Source: Alphaproteobacteria bacterium (GTDB lineage Bacteria; Pseudomonadota; Alphaproteobacteria; UBA8366; Aestuariispiraceae). Taken from it: a stretch of 64,000 nucleotides of DNA. Position 1 is the stretch's first letter, and each line of letters begins with the position of its first letter. Both the position numbers and the translations under genes were made by a program. Positions 32,480 to 40,239 of the stretch are shown piece after piece. The notes under the pieces were generated by a model. That model was given only the letters and a program-made list of their open reading frames with translations. It was not told the DNA's origin and searched no databases. Location of the stretch: contig JASJDC010000005.1 in NCBI GenBank assembly GCA_030065235.1, positions 300,507 through 364,506 of the forward strand, read 5' to 3'.

Positions 32480-33451
32480 TCAAATGCGCAGACGTTTCTT
32501 GTCCGGGTCGAAGTCGCTGAGGGTTTCGTAGAACGTGTCGGCGGCGCCGATCAGGCGGGGGTCGGGGTGGGTGTTGATTTCCTCGTCCATGCCGGGATAG
32601 GGCAGGTTGGTGAGGAAATAGCGCATGCAATTGATGCGCGCGCGTTTCTTGTCGTCCGAGCGCACCACCGTCCACGGCGCGTCGGCCGTGTGGGTGTAGA
32701 AGAACATGCTTTCCTTGGCCTCGGAATACTCGTCCCAGAGGTCGAGCGACTCCACATCCACCGGGCTGAGTTTCCAATGTTTTAGCGGATCGGTGCTGCG
32801 TGATTGAAAGCGCCGCAATTGCTCTTCGCGGCTGACCGAGAACCAGAATTTGAACACCCGGATGCCGCTGCGCACCAGCATCCGTTCAAACTCCGGCACC
32901 TGACGCATAAACTCCATATATTCCGGCGGCGAGCAGAAACCCATGACCCGCTCAACGCCGGCGCGGTTGTACCAGGAGCGGTCGAAAAACACGATCTCGC
33001 CTTTGGTCGGCAGCTGCTTAGCGTAGCGTTGGAAATACCATTGCCCGCGCTCTTCCTCGGTCGGCTTTTCCAGCGCGACCACGCGCGCGCCGCGCGGGTT
33101 CAGATGTTCGGTGAAGCGCTTGATCGTGCCGCCTTTGCCGGCGGCGTCGCGGCCTTCGAAGATGCAGAGGATCCGCTGGCCGGTATCCTTGACCCAGTTC
33201 TGAACCTTTAAAAGCTCGATCTGAAGCTCTTTCTTGCGCGCCTCATATTGGGCGCGGTTCATCCGGCGCTTGTAGGGATAGTTTTCCGGCAGCGACTTGG
33301 ACAGGCTGCGCTCGGCGCGCTCATGCTGCAGCAGGGCGTGGCTCTTGCGGATGCGGTCATGCGGCGCGTGGTGGTCGTCCGAATGGTGGGACGTGTCGAC
33401 CGTGTCCGTCCCGCTGTTGTCCATCTTGTCGGTCTTGTCCGTCTTGACCAT
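32480..33451 (-). CDS. ppk2: Polyphosphate kinase 2
   Basis: 323 residues. PPK2 moves phosphate between polyphosphate and nucleotides in the cytoplasm. Walker A is 'FEGRDAAGKGG' (98-108), Walker B 'FFDRSWYNRAGVE' (Asp 157), and the lid has 'RFQSRSTDPLKHWKLSPVD'. One-domain length and motifs fit class I PPK2, which mainly phosphorylates NDPs. The first 35 residues are a Lys/Thr/Asp then His/Asp-rich extension (TDKTDKMDNS, SHHSDDHH) not needed for catalysis; the true start could be Met 10. The DNA there is repetitive. Confidence 0.95.
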   Translation of the reverse strand: MVKTDKTDKMDNSGTDTVDTSHHSDDHHAPHDRIRKSHALLQHERAERSLSKSLPENYPYKRRMNRAQYEARKKELQIELLKVQNWVKDTGQRILCIFEGRDAAGKGGTIKRFTEHLNPRGARVVALEKPTEEERGQWYFQRYAKQLPTKGEIVFFDRSWYNRAGVERVMGFCSPPEYMEFMRQVPEFERMLVRSGIRVFKFWFSVSREEQLRRFQSRSTDPLKHWKLSPVDVESLDLWDEYSEAKESMFFYTHTADAPWTVVRSDDKKRARINCMRYFLTNLPYPGMDEEINTHPDPRLIGAADTFYETLSDFDPDKKRLRI

Positions 33452-33590
33452 CGCAGTCCAGGCCTCCGCCGCCTATTTCCGTCCGGCTCGGCGCGGGTTT
33501 CACCGCCGCCGAGCGCGGGTCATGCGCCAACGCGCAACGCTCCAATCCTGGCAGAATAGCGCGGGGCGGGCTGGAAAGAATTGATCTGGC

Positions 33591-34505
33591 TCAGCCGCGC
33601 GGCGCGCCGCCGGTTGGGTCGGCGTGGTCCAGGACGCGGTCGAGCAGGGCGGCCAGCGCTGGGTTGGGGAATCGGCGTTCGGCGGTGATCGCGTAGAAAC
33701 TCTCGACCACGCCCGTCAGTTTACAGGCCTCGATCAGTTCGCCTTCGGCCAGTTCGTCGCGCACGACGACCGGCGGCAGGGGGGCGACGCCGACGCCCTG
33801 GCGCGCCAACAGCCGCATCATGGCCATATCGTCGGCCTCGGCGATGATTGTCGGCCGCACGTCGAGCCGCTGGGCCAAAGCGTCGAAGCCGATTCGGATC
33901 GAACTGTCGGGCGACGGCAGGATAAAGGGCCCGTCCCGCATGATCTCGGCGACCGAACGCTTGCCGTCTAGCCGCGCCGGCGTGGCGACCAAGCTGACCT
34001 GCTGCTCGAACAGCCGGTGCGAGCGCAGACTGGGCGCTTGGTCCCGCCCTGCCGGCCTATTCATCAGCAAAAGGTCGAGCGTCATGCGCTCAAGTTCGCG
34101 CAGCAGGTCCTCCGGCGCGCCGGAGCGCAACATCAGATGCGTGTCCCCTCGATCGAGCAAGGGTTGCAACAGGCCGATCTGAAAGTTCCGGGACAGCGTC
34201 GCCAGGGCGCCGACGCGCAGGGTCGGCCGAGCGTCGGGCGCGCCGCCCAGCGTCGCCAGCATCTCCTCACCGGCCTTGAAGATCGTGTCAGCGTGGTCCA
34301 GCGCGATGCGCCCCGCTTCAGTCAGGCGCAAGGCCCGACCGTGGCGTTCAAACAAGTCCTGGCCCAAGCGCTCCTCGAGCGTGCGAATTTGGGTTGAGAG
34401 CGCCGATTGCGACACGTTCAACCTCTCGGCCGCGCGGGTCAGATTGCCGATCCGTGCGACAGCCCAAAAATAGCGCAGATGCTTGTAGTTCAGTTGTCCA
34501 ATCAT
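33591..34505 (-). CDS. LysR-type regulator divergent from sbtA-like gene
   Basis: 304 residues. N-terminal winged HTH 'LKHLRYFWAVARIGNLTRAA'-type (actual NYKHLRYFWAVARIGNL), 'ERLNVSQSALSTQIRTLEER', then the substrate-binding domain from about 92 ('RPTLRVGALATLSRNFQIGL'). It is transcribed away from the bicarbonate transporter pair, the normal layout for a regulator of the divergent operon. Effector unknown; NhaR/CbbR-like regulators have this form, and the HTH with YFW is seen in NhaR-type proteins. Confidence 0.9.
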   Translation of the reverse strand: MIGQLNYKHLRYFWAVARIGNLTRAAERLNVSQSALSTQIRTLEERLGQDLFERHGRALRLTEAGRIALDHADTIFKAGEEMLATLGGAPDARPTLRVGALATLSRNFQIGLLQPLLDRGDTHLMLRSGAPEDLLRELERMTLDLLLMNRPAGRDQAPSLRSHRLFEQQVSLVATPARLDGKRSVAEIMRDGPFILPSPDSSIRIGFDALAQRLDVRPTIIAEADDMAMMRLLARQGVGVAPLPPVVVRDELAEGELIEACKLTGVVESFYAITAERRFPNPALAALLDRVLDHADPTGGAPRG

Positions 34506-34514
34506 TCTGTTTTA

Positions 34515-34531
34515 TAGATCGAAATATTCTA
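34515..34531. promoter_or_regulatory. Possible LysR box between lysR and sbtA
   Basis: The AT-rich 100-bp divergent gap holds TAGATCGAAATATTCTA, an imperfect palindrome with LysR T-N11-A form, centred about 18 bp upstream of the lysR ATG. Autoregulation and activation of the transporter operon are expected from this placement. Confidence 0.4.
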
Positions 34532-34606
34532 AACATTCAATTTTTTTAAACTGTTCGTGACGCGTAGGGTCCGCGCGCTTCGACATAGGTGAATGGGACC
34601 CAAGTA

Positions 34607-35671
34607 ATGGAACCGCTGATCGAGTTTTTTCAGACTCTGGTGACACAATTCCAAAAGCCGACCCTGGCTTTTCTGATCGGCGGTCTGTTGATCGCGGCGA
34701 TGGGCAGCAAGTTGGAAATCCCGGACGCGATCTATCGCTTCATTGTCTTTATGCTGCTGATGAATATCGGCCTGAAGGCGGGGATGGAGGTGCGCGAGGC
34801 GGACCTGTCCGCCCTGATCCTGCCGGCGCTGATATCCGCCGGCGTCGGCTGTCTGATCGTGCTGGTCGGGCGATACGCCTTGTCTCGGTTGCCGGGCGTT
34901 CGGCTTGACGACGCGATCGCAACTTCGGGCCTGTTCGGCGCGGTCAGCGCCTCCACCCTGGCGGCCGCGATGATCGTGCTGGAAGAGGAGCAAGTGGCGT
35001 TCGAGGCCTGGGCGCCGGCGCTCTATCCCTTCATGGATATCCCGGCGCTGATCCTGGCGATCGTCTTGGCCGGGCTTCACAATGAGCGGACGGCGGCCCA
35101 ATCCGGCGATGACGCCAGCGAGGGAAACGCCAGCGGGGGCGGCGCCAGCGGTGGAGGCGCCGGCGGGGGCGTCAGCGTCTGGCGGATCGTGAAAGACAGC
35201 CTGCGCAGCGCTGCGGTCTCCGCCCTGCTGCTGGGACTGGCCTTGGGCCTGCTGACCCAACCCGACCGCGTGGTCGAGAGCTTCTACGATCCGCTGTTCC
35301 GAGGGCTGCTCTCGATCCTGATGCTGATCATGGGCATGGAGGCCTATGCTCGGCTGGTGGAGCTGCGCCGGGTCGCCCATTGGTACGCGGTCTATGCGGT
35401 CATCGCGCCGATCACGCACGGGCTGATCGCCTTCGGCCTGGGGACGGTTGCGCATCATCTGACCGGCTTCAGCCCGGGCGGGGTGATCCTGCTGGCGGTA
35501 ATGGCCGCGTCGAGTTCCGACATTTCCGGTCCGCCGACCCTGCGCGCGGCGATCCCCAGCGCCAACCCATCTGCCTATATCGGCTCGTCGACCAGCATCG
35601 GCACGCCCGTCGCGGTCGCGATCTGCATCCCCCTCTTCGTCGCGCTGGCCAATGTCGTGTTCGACATGTAA
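34607..35671 (+). CDS. sbtA: SbtA-like sodium-dependent bicarbonate transporter
   Basis: 354 residues from ATG 34607. Two 5-helix halves of the SbtA (DUF897) fold: 'PTLAFLIGGLLIAAMGSKLE' opens the first, and 'LRSAAVSALLLGLALGLLTQ' the second; conserved 'LYPFMDIPALILAIVLAGLH' and 'VMAASSSDISGPPTLRAAIP' are present. SbtA imports HCO3- with Na+. The cytosolic loop between halves (about 163-190) is nearly pure Gly/Ser/Ala, encoded by repetitive DNA. A PII-like gene follows, as SbtB does in cyanobacteria. The function in a non-phototroph would be to supply carboxylases. Confidence 0.85.
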   Translation: MEPLIEFFQTLVTQFQKPTLAFLIGGLLIAAMGSKLEIPDAIYRFIVFMLLMNIGLKAGMEVREADLSALILPALISAGVGCLIVLVGRYALSRLPGVRLDDAIATSGLFGAVSASTLAAAMIVLEEEQVAFEAWAPALYPFMDIPALILAIVLAGLHNERTAAQSGDDASEGNASGGGASGGGAGGGVSVWRIVKDSLRSAAVSALLLGLALGLLTQPDRVVESFYDPLFRGLLSILMLIMGMEAYARLVELRRVAHWYAVYAVIAPITHGLIAFGLGTVAHHLTGFSPGGVILLAVMAASSSDISGPPTLRAAIPSANPSAYIGSSTSIGTPVAVAICIPLFVALANVVFDM

Positions 35672-35689
35672 CGGCCTGTACGACCTTTC

Positions 35690-36028
35690 ATGACCATGAC
35701 GGGAAAGACCATGCAAACATTCACAGCCACACGGATATCGATCATCGCGGAAAGGCTGATCCAGGACGGCGTCGTCCGGATCATGGAAGAGGCGGGCGCC
35801 ACCGGCTATTCCTTCTTCGAAGGCGGCGGCAAAGGCGGACATGGTTTCCACCCGACCCACCGCCCCTCGATCGTCGAGGATTTCGCCATCGTCAAGATCG
35901 AAGCGATCGTCAGCAGCCGCGCCGTCGCCGAGCAGATCGCCGAACAAGTCGCCGCCGCCTATTTCGGCGACCAATCCGCCGTCATGTATCTGCACGAGGT
36001 CGAGGTTCTGCGACCGGAGAAGTTTTGA
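35690..36028 (+). CDS. sbtB: SbtB-like PII protein
   Basis: 112 residues (Met at 35711 is an alternative start). PII fold: 'RISIIAERLIQDGVVRIMEE', 'GATGYSFFEGGGKGG' in the T-loop position, and 'DFAIVKIEAIVSSRAVAEQI'. It lacks the PII Tyr-51 uridylylation site and the C-terminal Cys-containing extension of some cyanobacterial SbtB. SbtB binds cAMP/AMP/ADP/ATP and gates SbtA. It lies 18 bp after sbtA, so one operon. Confidence 0.8.
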   Translation: MTMTGKTMQTFTATRISIIAERLIQDGVVRIMEEAGATGYSFFEGGGKGGHGFHPTHRPSIVEDFAIVKIEAIVSSRAVAEQIAEQVAAAYFGDQSAVMYLHEVEVLRPEKF

Positions 36029-36310
36029 GGGGTAAGGGTTGGACGGCGTAGAGGGCGGTCGGACCGATTTGCCGGCTGAATGAGCACGGACGATTCAAGC
36101 GCGTTGCTGGGGGGCGGGCGGCGCTGGTGTCTGCTGTTTCTTCAGGGTCTATTTCATCGTCTGACCCGTGCGTCGTGGTCTGGAATTTATCGCCTGAAAG
36201 TCCTATTCCTATTTTTCTGTAGGCTCTACTTCTAAAGTTGTAGAGTAACCAGCCCCTTTTCAGGCGAATTTTACACAAAACTCTGATATGGCGCCGGCAT
36301 TGCCTCATTA
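36029..36310. other. Gene-free spacer with composition change
   Basis: About 280 bp where GC falls from backbone level to AT-rich. An inverted repeat CTCTAC/GTAGAG (about 36,223-36,246, 10-nt loop) is the only clear symmetry. No frame of note. It could hold the promoter of the next operon or mark the left end of an acquired segment (36.1-38.5 kb). Confidence 0.4.
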
Positions 36311-37519
36311 TTGACTAAATCGTTTGTTGGGATATATCGGTCAGGTCATTACTCGAAAATAAAAATGCGAATAGAAATGCATGGAAGAATGAATTTTATG
36401 GGGCTAACGGTAGAGAGTCGCCGACTGCTCGGCGTGGGCCTCGTCGCCGATCCTTCAAGCGATCATTCGGTCATATCGGCGAAGATAGGCTTTATTCCTC
36501 CTCCGGATCCCGATCCCGATCCCCCTCCTGTTTCGCCCGGGATGACTCCTGAAATAGTGGAGCAGGTAGGTGTTCTTCCGCAAGCTTTCGTATCCGCTCT
36601 GTCGGCCCAGGCGCTCGTCACAAATCGCGTTCTGACGCTTGTTTCAGGGCCGGTCTATAATGACCGAGACTTTCGAGTGGACGAGTACGCGTGGGTGAAC
36701 GTCTCGTATGGCGAGGGCGATGTCGATGGTGATTCGAACGCAGCGGGTTCCTCATACGATCAAGCCTCGGTCACGTTCGGTTCTGATCTCTATCGAAGTC
36801 CGAGCGGGTTAAACAAGGTTGGTTTGTTTGCGTCTCTCGGCCAGGTGGATTCTGACGTCGACGATTTCGATCGCACCGATTCCGAGCTGACGTCCTATGT
36901 GGGCGGGGCTTATTTGGGCGCTTATTTTACCGAGGCGCTGGCCCTTGATGTCGTTGCGTCGGCCGGTTTTGCTGATCTCGATACGTCTCGTGACACTGGA
37001 AGCGGCGTGGCGTCGGGCGACACGGATGGCGTGTTGTATAGCGGGGCTGCAAAACTGTCCTACACGCTCGATATACTCGATGCGTATGATGTTTCGGTTG
37101 TTCCGTTTGGTTCTGTGGAAAGCCACACGTTGGATCTCGACGGTTTCACCGAAACCGGCAGCGGCGAGACTGGCAGGTTCGGGTCGGAATCCGAGACGCG
37201 CGTGACATCGGTGCTCGGCGTCGAATCCGCGAAACGGTTTCGACTTGAGCAGGTCAATGGCGCGGCGTTGCTTCGATTGGGCTGGCTGCATCAATTCCAG
37301 GACAAATCCGCCTCGTCCAGCCTGACCCTGGCGTCTGATCCAACGATGACCCTTTCGCCTGAGTCGCCCGAGGTTTCGCGGGACGCTGTCCGTTACGGAT
37401 TTGGGGTCGACCTTTCCGGCGATACAAGAAGTTTCGCGGGTTATGCAGATTTTGAAGGTACGTACAATTCAGACGCGCATGAATATTTAGCGACAGTCGG
37501 GTTCAGCGTTAAATGGTAG
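36311..37519 (+). CDS. Truncated autotransporter (beta-barrel domain)
   Basis: Up to 402 residues from a TTG at 36311; later ATGs (36389, 36398) are possible. There is no signal peptide. Residues about 60-80 are a Pro/Asp hinge (PPPDPDPDPPPVSPG). From about 115 to the end is a type V autotransporter beta-domain with 'EYAWVNVSYGEGDVDGDSN', alternating strands, and a C-terminal 'EYLATVGFSVKW' with the aromatic last residue needed by the Bam machinery. The passenger is almost absent, so this looks like the 3' part of a larger gene or a mini-autotransporter. The stop overlaps the next start (ATGGTAG). GC and codon use are lower than the backbone. Confidence 0.7.
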   Translation: MTKSFVGIYRSGHYSKIKMRIEMHGRMNFMGLTVESRRLLGVGLVADPSSDHSVISAKIGFIPPPDPDPDPPPVSPGMTPEIVEQVGVLPQAFVSALSAQALVTNRVLTLVSGPVYNDRDFRVDEYAWVNVSYGEGDVDGDSNAAGSSYDQASVTFGSDLYRSPSGLNKVGLFASLGQVDSDVDDFDRTDSELTSYVGGAYLGAYFTEALALDVVASAGFADLDTSRDTGSGVASGDTDGVLYSGAAKLSYTLDILDAYDVSVVPFGSVESHTLDLDGFTETGSGETGRFGSESETRVTSVLGVESAKRFRLEQVNGAALLRLGWLHQFQDKSASSSLTLASDPTMTLSPESPEVSRDAVRYGFGVDLSGDTRSFAGYADFEGTYNSDAHEYLATVGFSVKW

Positions 37520-38520
37520 CGGCGAAGGGCGGGAGCGCGTTCCTGCCTTGCAAAGAAGCCGCCATAGAACAGAACGCCTCAATGTGTCGCGCACTGTGCG
37601 CTTCGCTCCTTTATGTCGCCGATACGGTCAAGCATGCACCATATTCGCCAGAACGTCGTTCGGCGATAGAGAGCCGCGTTTCTATCGGCGACCTGGCGCC
37701 GGAGGTATTCGGCCTTTACTATGAGGCTTGCTTTAAAATGCTGGACGGCGATGTCGACGGGGCGGGCGACATTATCGATGAGATTGCATGCATGCCGTTC
37801 TACGGCGCCGAAGAACTCCAAGTTCATGCTCTAGATCATCCTGACATCGCGCATATGCGCGAATTGTTTTTGTCGCGCCTGGATCTTCGCGGAGAATTTG
37901 CACTGTCCGCGCCCACTGCGAACAGCGTGGAAGTCGAACGCCGACTGACAGACGCGTTGTCGGTGCTGCGTCGCTCCTTGCCGGATCTCTACGGCGAGAT
38001 GAGCGTTCTGATCCGGCGGATTATCCTGGTCGGGTCGTCCCCTATAGGAAAGGCGTTCGACGGCGCCGCCGTTTATCAGCTATGGCGATTGCTTTTCTTG
38101 AACGAGAACCGGTTGACGGACCGACTCTCACTGATCGAGACTCTTGTTCATGAAGAGGCTCATATCTTTCTGTTCGGGCATACGATAGAAACAGCGCTTA
38201 CGCTGAACGGTTCGAATGAACGCCACTATTCCGCTATTCGCGATGAGAAGCGGCCGATCGACGGTATTTTTCATGCAATGATTGTAAACGCTCGAATTGT
38301 TTGGGCGTTTTCCCTAATGCGGAAGCGGGATGATATCTTCACGCCAACCGAACTGGGGCGTATGGCGCAGATTATCCGGCGGCATGAATTCATGTATGCA
38401 CAGCACAAATCCGTGATTCACAATCACGCTAGGCTTTCAGAGATTGGACGTCGCATATTCTCGGACGCGGACGCCTACATGCTCAGCGTTCCGGCCGGTG
38501 GCCGTCATGCAAGGGCGTGA
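37513..38520 (+). CDS. HExxH-motif protein (putative peptide hydroxylase/maturase)
   Basis: 335 residues. The metal site HEEAH is at 213-217 in 'IETLVHEEAHIFLFGH', and downstream 'DEKRPIDGIFHAMIVNARIV' (His 254) matches the pattern of the HEXXH-domain family now linked to alpha-ketoglutarate-dependent peptide beta-hydroxylation in RiPP pathways. There is no signal peptide or membrane span, so it acts in the cytoplasm. Its ATG overlaps the autotransporter stop, implying coupled translation and a shared substrate or pathway. No precursor peptide or radical SAM gene is nearby. Family call by motif only; a metallopeptidase is the alternative. Confidence 0.65.
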   Translation: MVAAKGGSAFLPCKEAAIEQNASMCRALCASLLYVADTVKHAPYSPERRSAIESRVSIGDLAPEVFGLYYEACFKMLDGDVDGAGDIIDEIACMPFYGAEELQVHALDHPDIAHMRELFLSRLDLRGEFALSAPTANSVEVERRLTDALSVLRRSLPDLYGEMSVLIRRIILVGSSPIGKAFDGAAVYQLWRLLFLNENRLTDRLSLIETLVHEEAHIFLFGHTIETALTLNGSNERHYSAIRDEKRPIDGIFHAMIVNARIVWAFSLMRKRDDIFTPTELGRMAQIIRRHEFMYAQHKSVIHNHARLSEIGRRIFSDADAYMLSVPAGGRHARA

Positions 38521-38689
38521 ATGACGACACTGTAGAACCATGCTACCGCCATCGGGCGTTCATTGATGTGTGGGCTCTAGTCGCATCGCGGAAACGATCC
38601 GGGTTTGAGGTTATGAGGCTTGGGTCGATCGGACCGTCTTCCATGGGCGCGCCGGTTTGGTTGTGCGTTTTGAGTCCCGTTGGCGGAGT

Positions 38690-40102
38690 ATGCGGACTGT
38701 CATGCGCTGTTCTGAAGTTCTGTCTGATTTATGGTCTTTGGCGGGCTTGCCGCCTGCTGATACGGACCGGGTGTCTTTCACCGGGCCCGAGATCGTCCTG
38801 CCCTCGTCCTACCGTGTCGACGCAGCGGCGCAGGCGGTGATTGCGGCGGTCGGGCTGGCCGCCGCCGAGGTCCATCGACGTCGGACTGGCGTCACGCAGA
38901 GCCTCACGGTCGATGCTTTGCACGCAACGGCGGAGTTTCTGGTGGAACGGTTCTACACGCGGGACGGCGCGCCGCCGCCGCCGCCATTCGATCCGATCGC
39001 CGGGGCCTATCGCTGTGGCGACGGGCGCTGGGTGCGGATCCATACGAATTTCGCCCACCATCGGCAAGGCATCCTTGACCTGCTGCGTTGTGACAATGAT
39101 CGCGGCTCGGCCGAAGCGGCCTTGCAGGGCTGGGAGGCGGACGATTTCGCCGAGGAGGCCTCGGCGCGAAATCTGATCGCCGCGCTCTATCGAAGTTCTG
39201 AAGAATGGCGGGCGCATGCGCAGGGCGCGGCCCTGGCCGGGACGCCGCCGCTCCGCATCCAGAAAATCGCCGACGCGCCGCCATCGCCAGCGCCGCAGCC
39301 CGGGGAAAGACCCTTGTCAGGGCTTCGCATCCTCGATCTGACGCGGATCATCGCCGGTCCGACCTGCGGCCGGGCGCTGGCGGCGCATGGGGCCGAGGTG
39401 ATGCGCATCGCCTCGCCCTATCTGCCCTTCATCGAATCGCTGGTGATCGCGACCGGGCAAGGCAAGCGTTCGGCCTTCGCCGATCTAGAGACGACAGCAG
39501 GCCGGATGGCGCTGGAGCGGTTGGTACGCGGCGCCGATATCTTCGTTCAGGGCTATCGGCCGGGCGGATTGGCGGCGCGCGGTTTCGGACCGGAGCAGGC
39601 CGCCGCGATTCGGCCGGGCCTGGTCAGTGTCTCGCTCTGCGCCTACGGCTTCGATGGGCCGCTGGCGGGCCGGCGTGGTTTCGATTCGATTGTCCAGACC
39701 GCCTGCGGGATCAATCATGGCGAGGCCGAAGATGCGGGTCTCGACGCGCCGAAGCCGCTGCCCTGTCAGGCCTTGGACCACGCCTCCGGCTATCTCATGG
39801 CTTTCGGCGCGCTGGCGGCGCTGCTGAAGCGTCAGGAGGAGGGCGGCGCTTGGCATGTGAAAGTCTCTTTGGCGGGCGCGGCGGAATGGCTGGTGGGGCT
39901 CGGTCGGATCGCGGGCGGGACGCGCCGGCCACAGCCGCCTGATGGCTGGGCCGAGCCCTTTCTCGATACGCAGGCTTCGCCGTTTGGCCGGCTGCGCGCC
40001 GTGCGCCCCGCCGCCCGCTTGTCCGAAACCCCGCCCTATTTCGACAAGCCGCCCGTCCCGCTCGGAACCCACCCGCCGGAATGGGACGCGACAGGTTCTT
40101 AG
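38690..40102 (+). CDS. CaiB/BaiF-type CoA transferase
   Basis: About 470 residues from ATG 38690 (GGCGGAG upstream). Class III CoA transferases move CoA between carboxylic acids. The second half has the family start 'GLRILDLTRIIAGPTCGRAL', then 'DIFVQGYRPGGLAARGFGPE', and the region of the catalytic Asp in 'QALDHASGYLMAFGALAALL'. The first half (about 1-200) is a partial, divergent CaiB-like domain with 'FDPIAGAYRCGDGRWVRIHT'. Similar tandem forms lie near alpha-oxidation or amino-acid catabolism genes; the acid substrate is not evident here. Confidence 0.85.
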   Translation: MRTVMRCSEVLSDLWSLAGLPPADTDRVSFTGPEIVLPSSYRVDAAAQAVIAAVGLAAAEVHRRRTGVTQSLTVDALHATAEFLVERFYTRDGAPPPPPFDPIAGAYRCGDGRWVRIHTNFAHHRQGILDLLRCDNDRGSAEAALQGWEADDFAEEASARNLIAALYRSSEEWRAHAQGAALAGTPPLRIQKIADAPPSPAPQPGERPLSGLRILDLTRIIAGPTCGRALAAHGAEVMRIASPYLPFIESLVIATGQGKRSAFADLETTAGRMALERLVRGADIFVQGYRPGGLAARGFGPEQAAAIRPGLVSVSLCAYGFDGPLAGRRGFDSIVQTACGINHGEAEDAGLDAPKPLPCQALDHASGYLMAFGALAALLKRQEEGGAWHVKVSLAGAAEWLVGLGRIAGGTRRPQPPDGWAEPFLDTQASPFGRLRAVRPAARLSETPPYFDKPPVPLGTHPPEWDATGS

Positions 40103-40239
40103 GGATTGAAACCGCCCCCGTCCGGGACAGTATCGACCTTGACCCGCCGCGCGCTTAGTATGCGGCGGCGCGACGTGCGGTCCTTAAAGCAGGCCGCCGG
40201 GCCGAGCCCAAAGCCGGCCGCCACAGGGGGACTGGAGCC

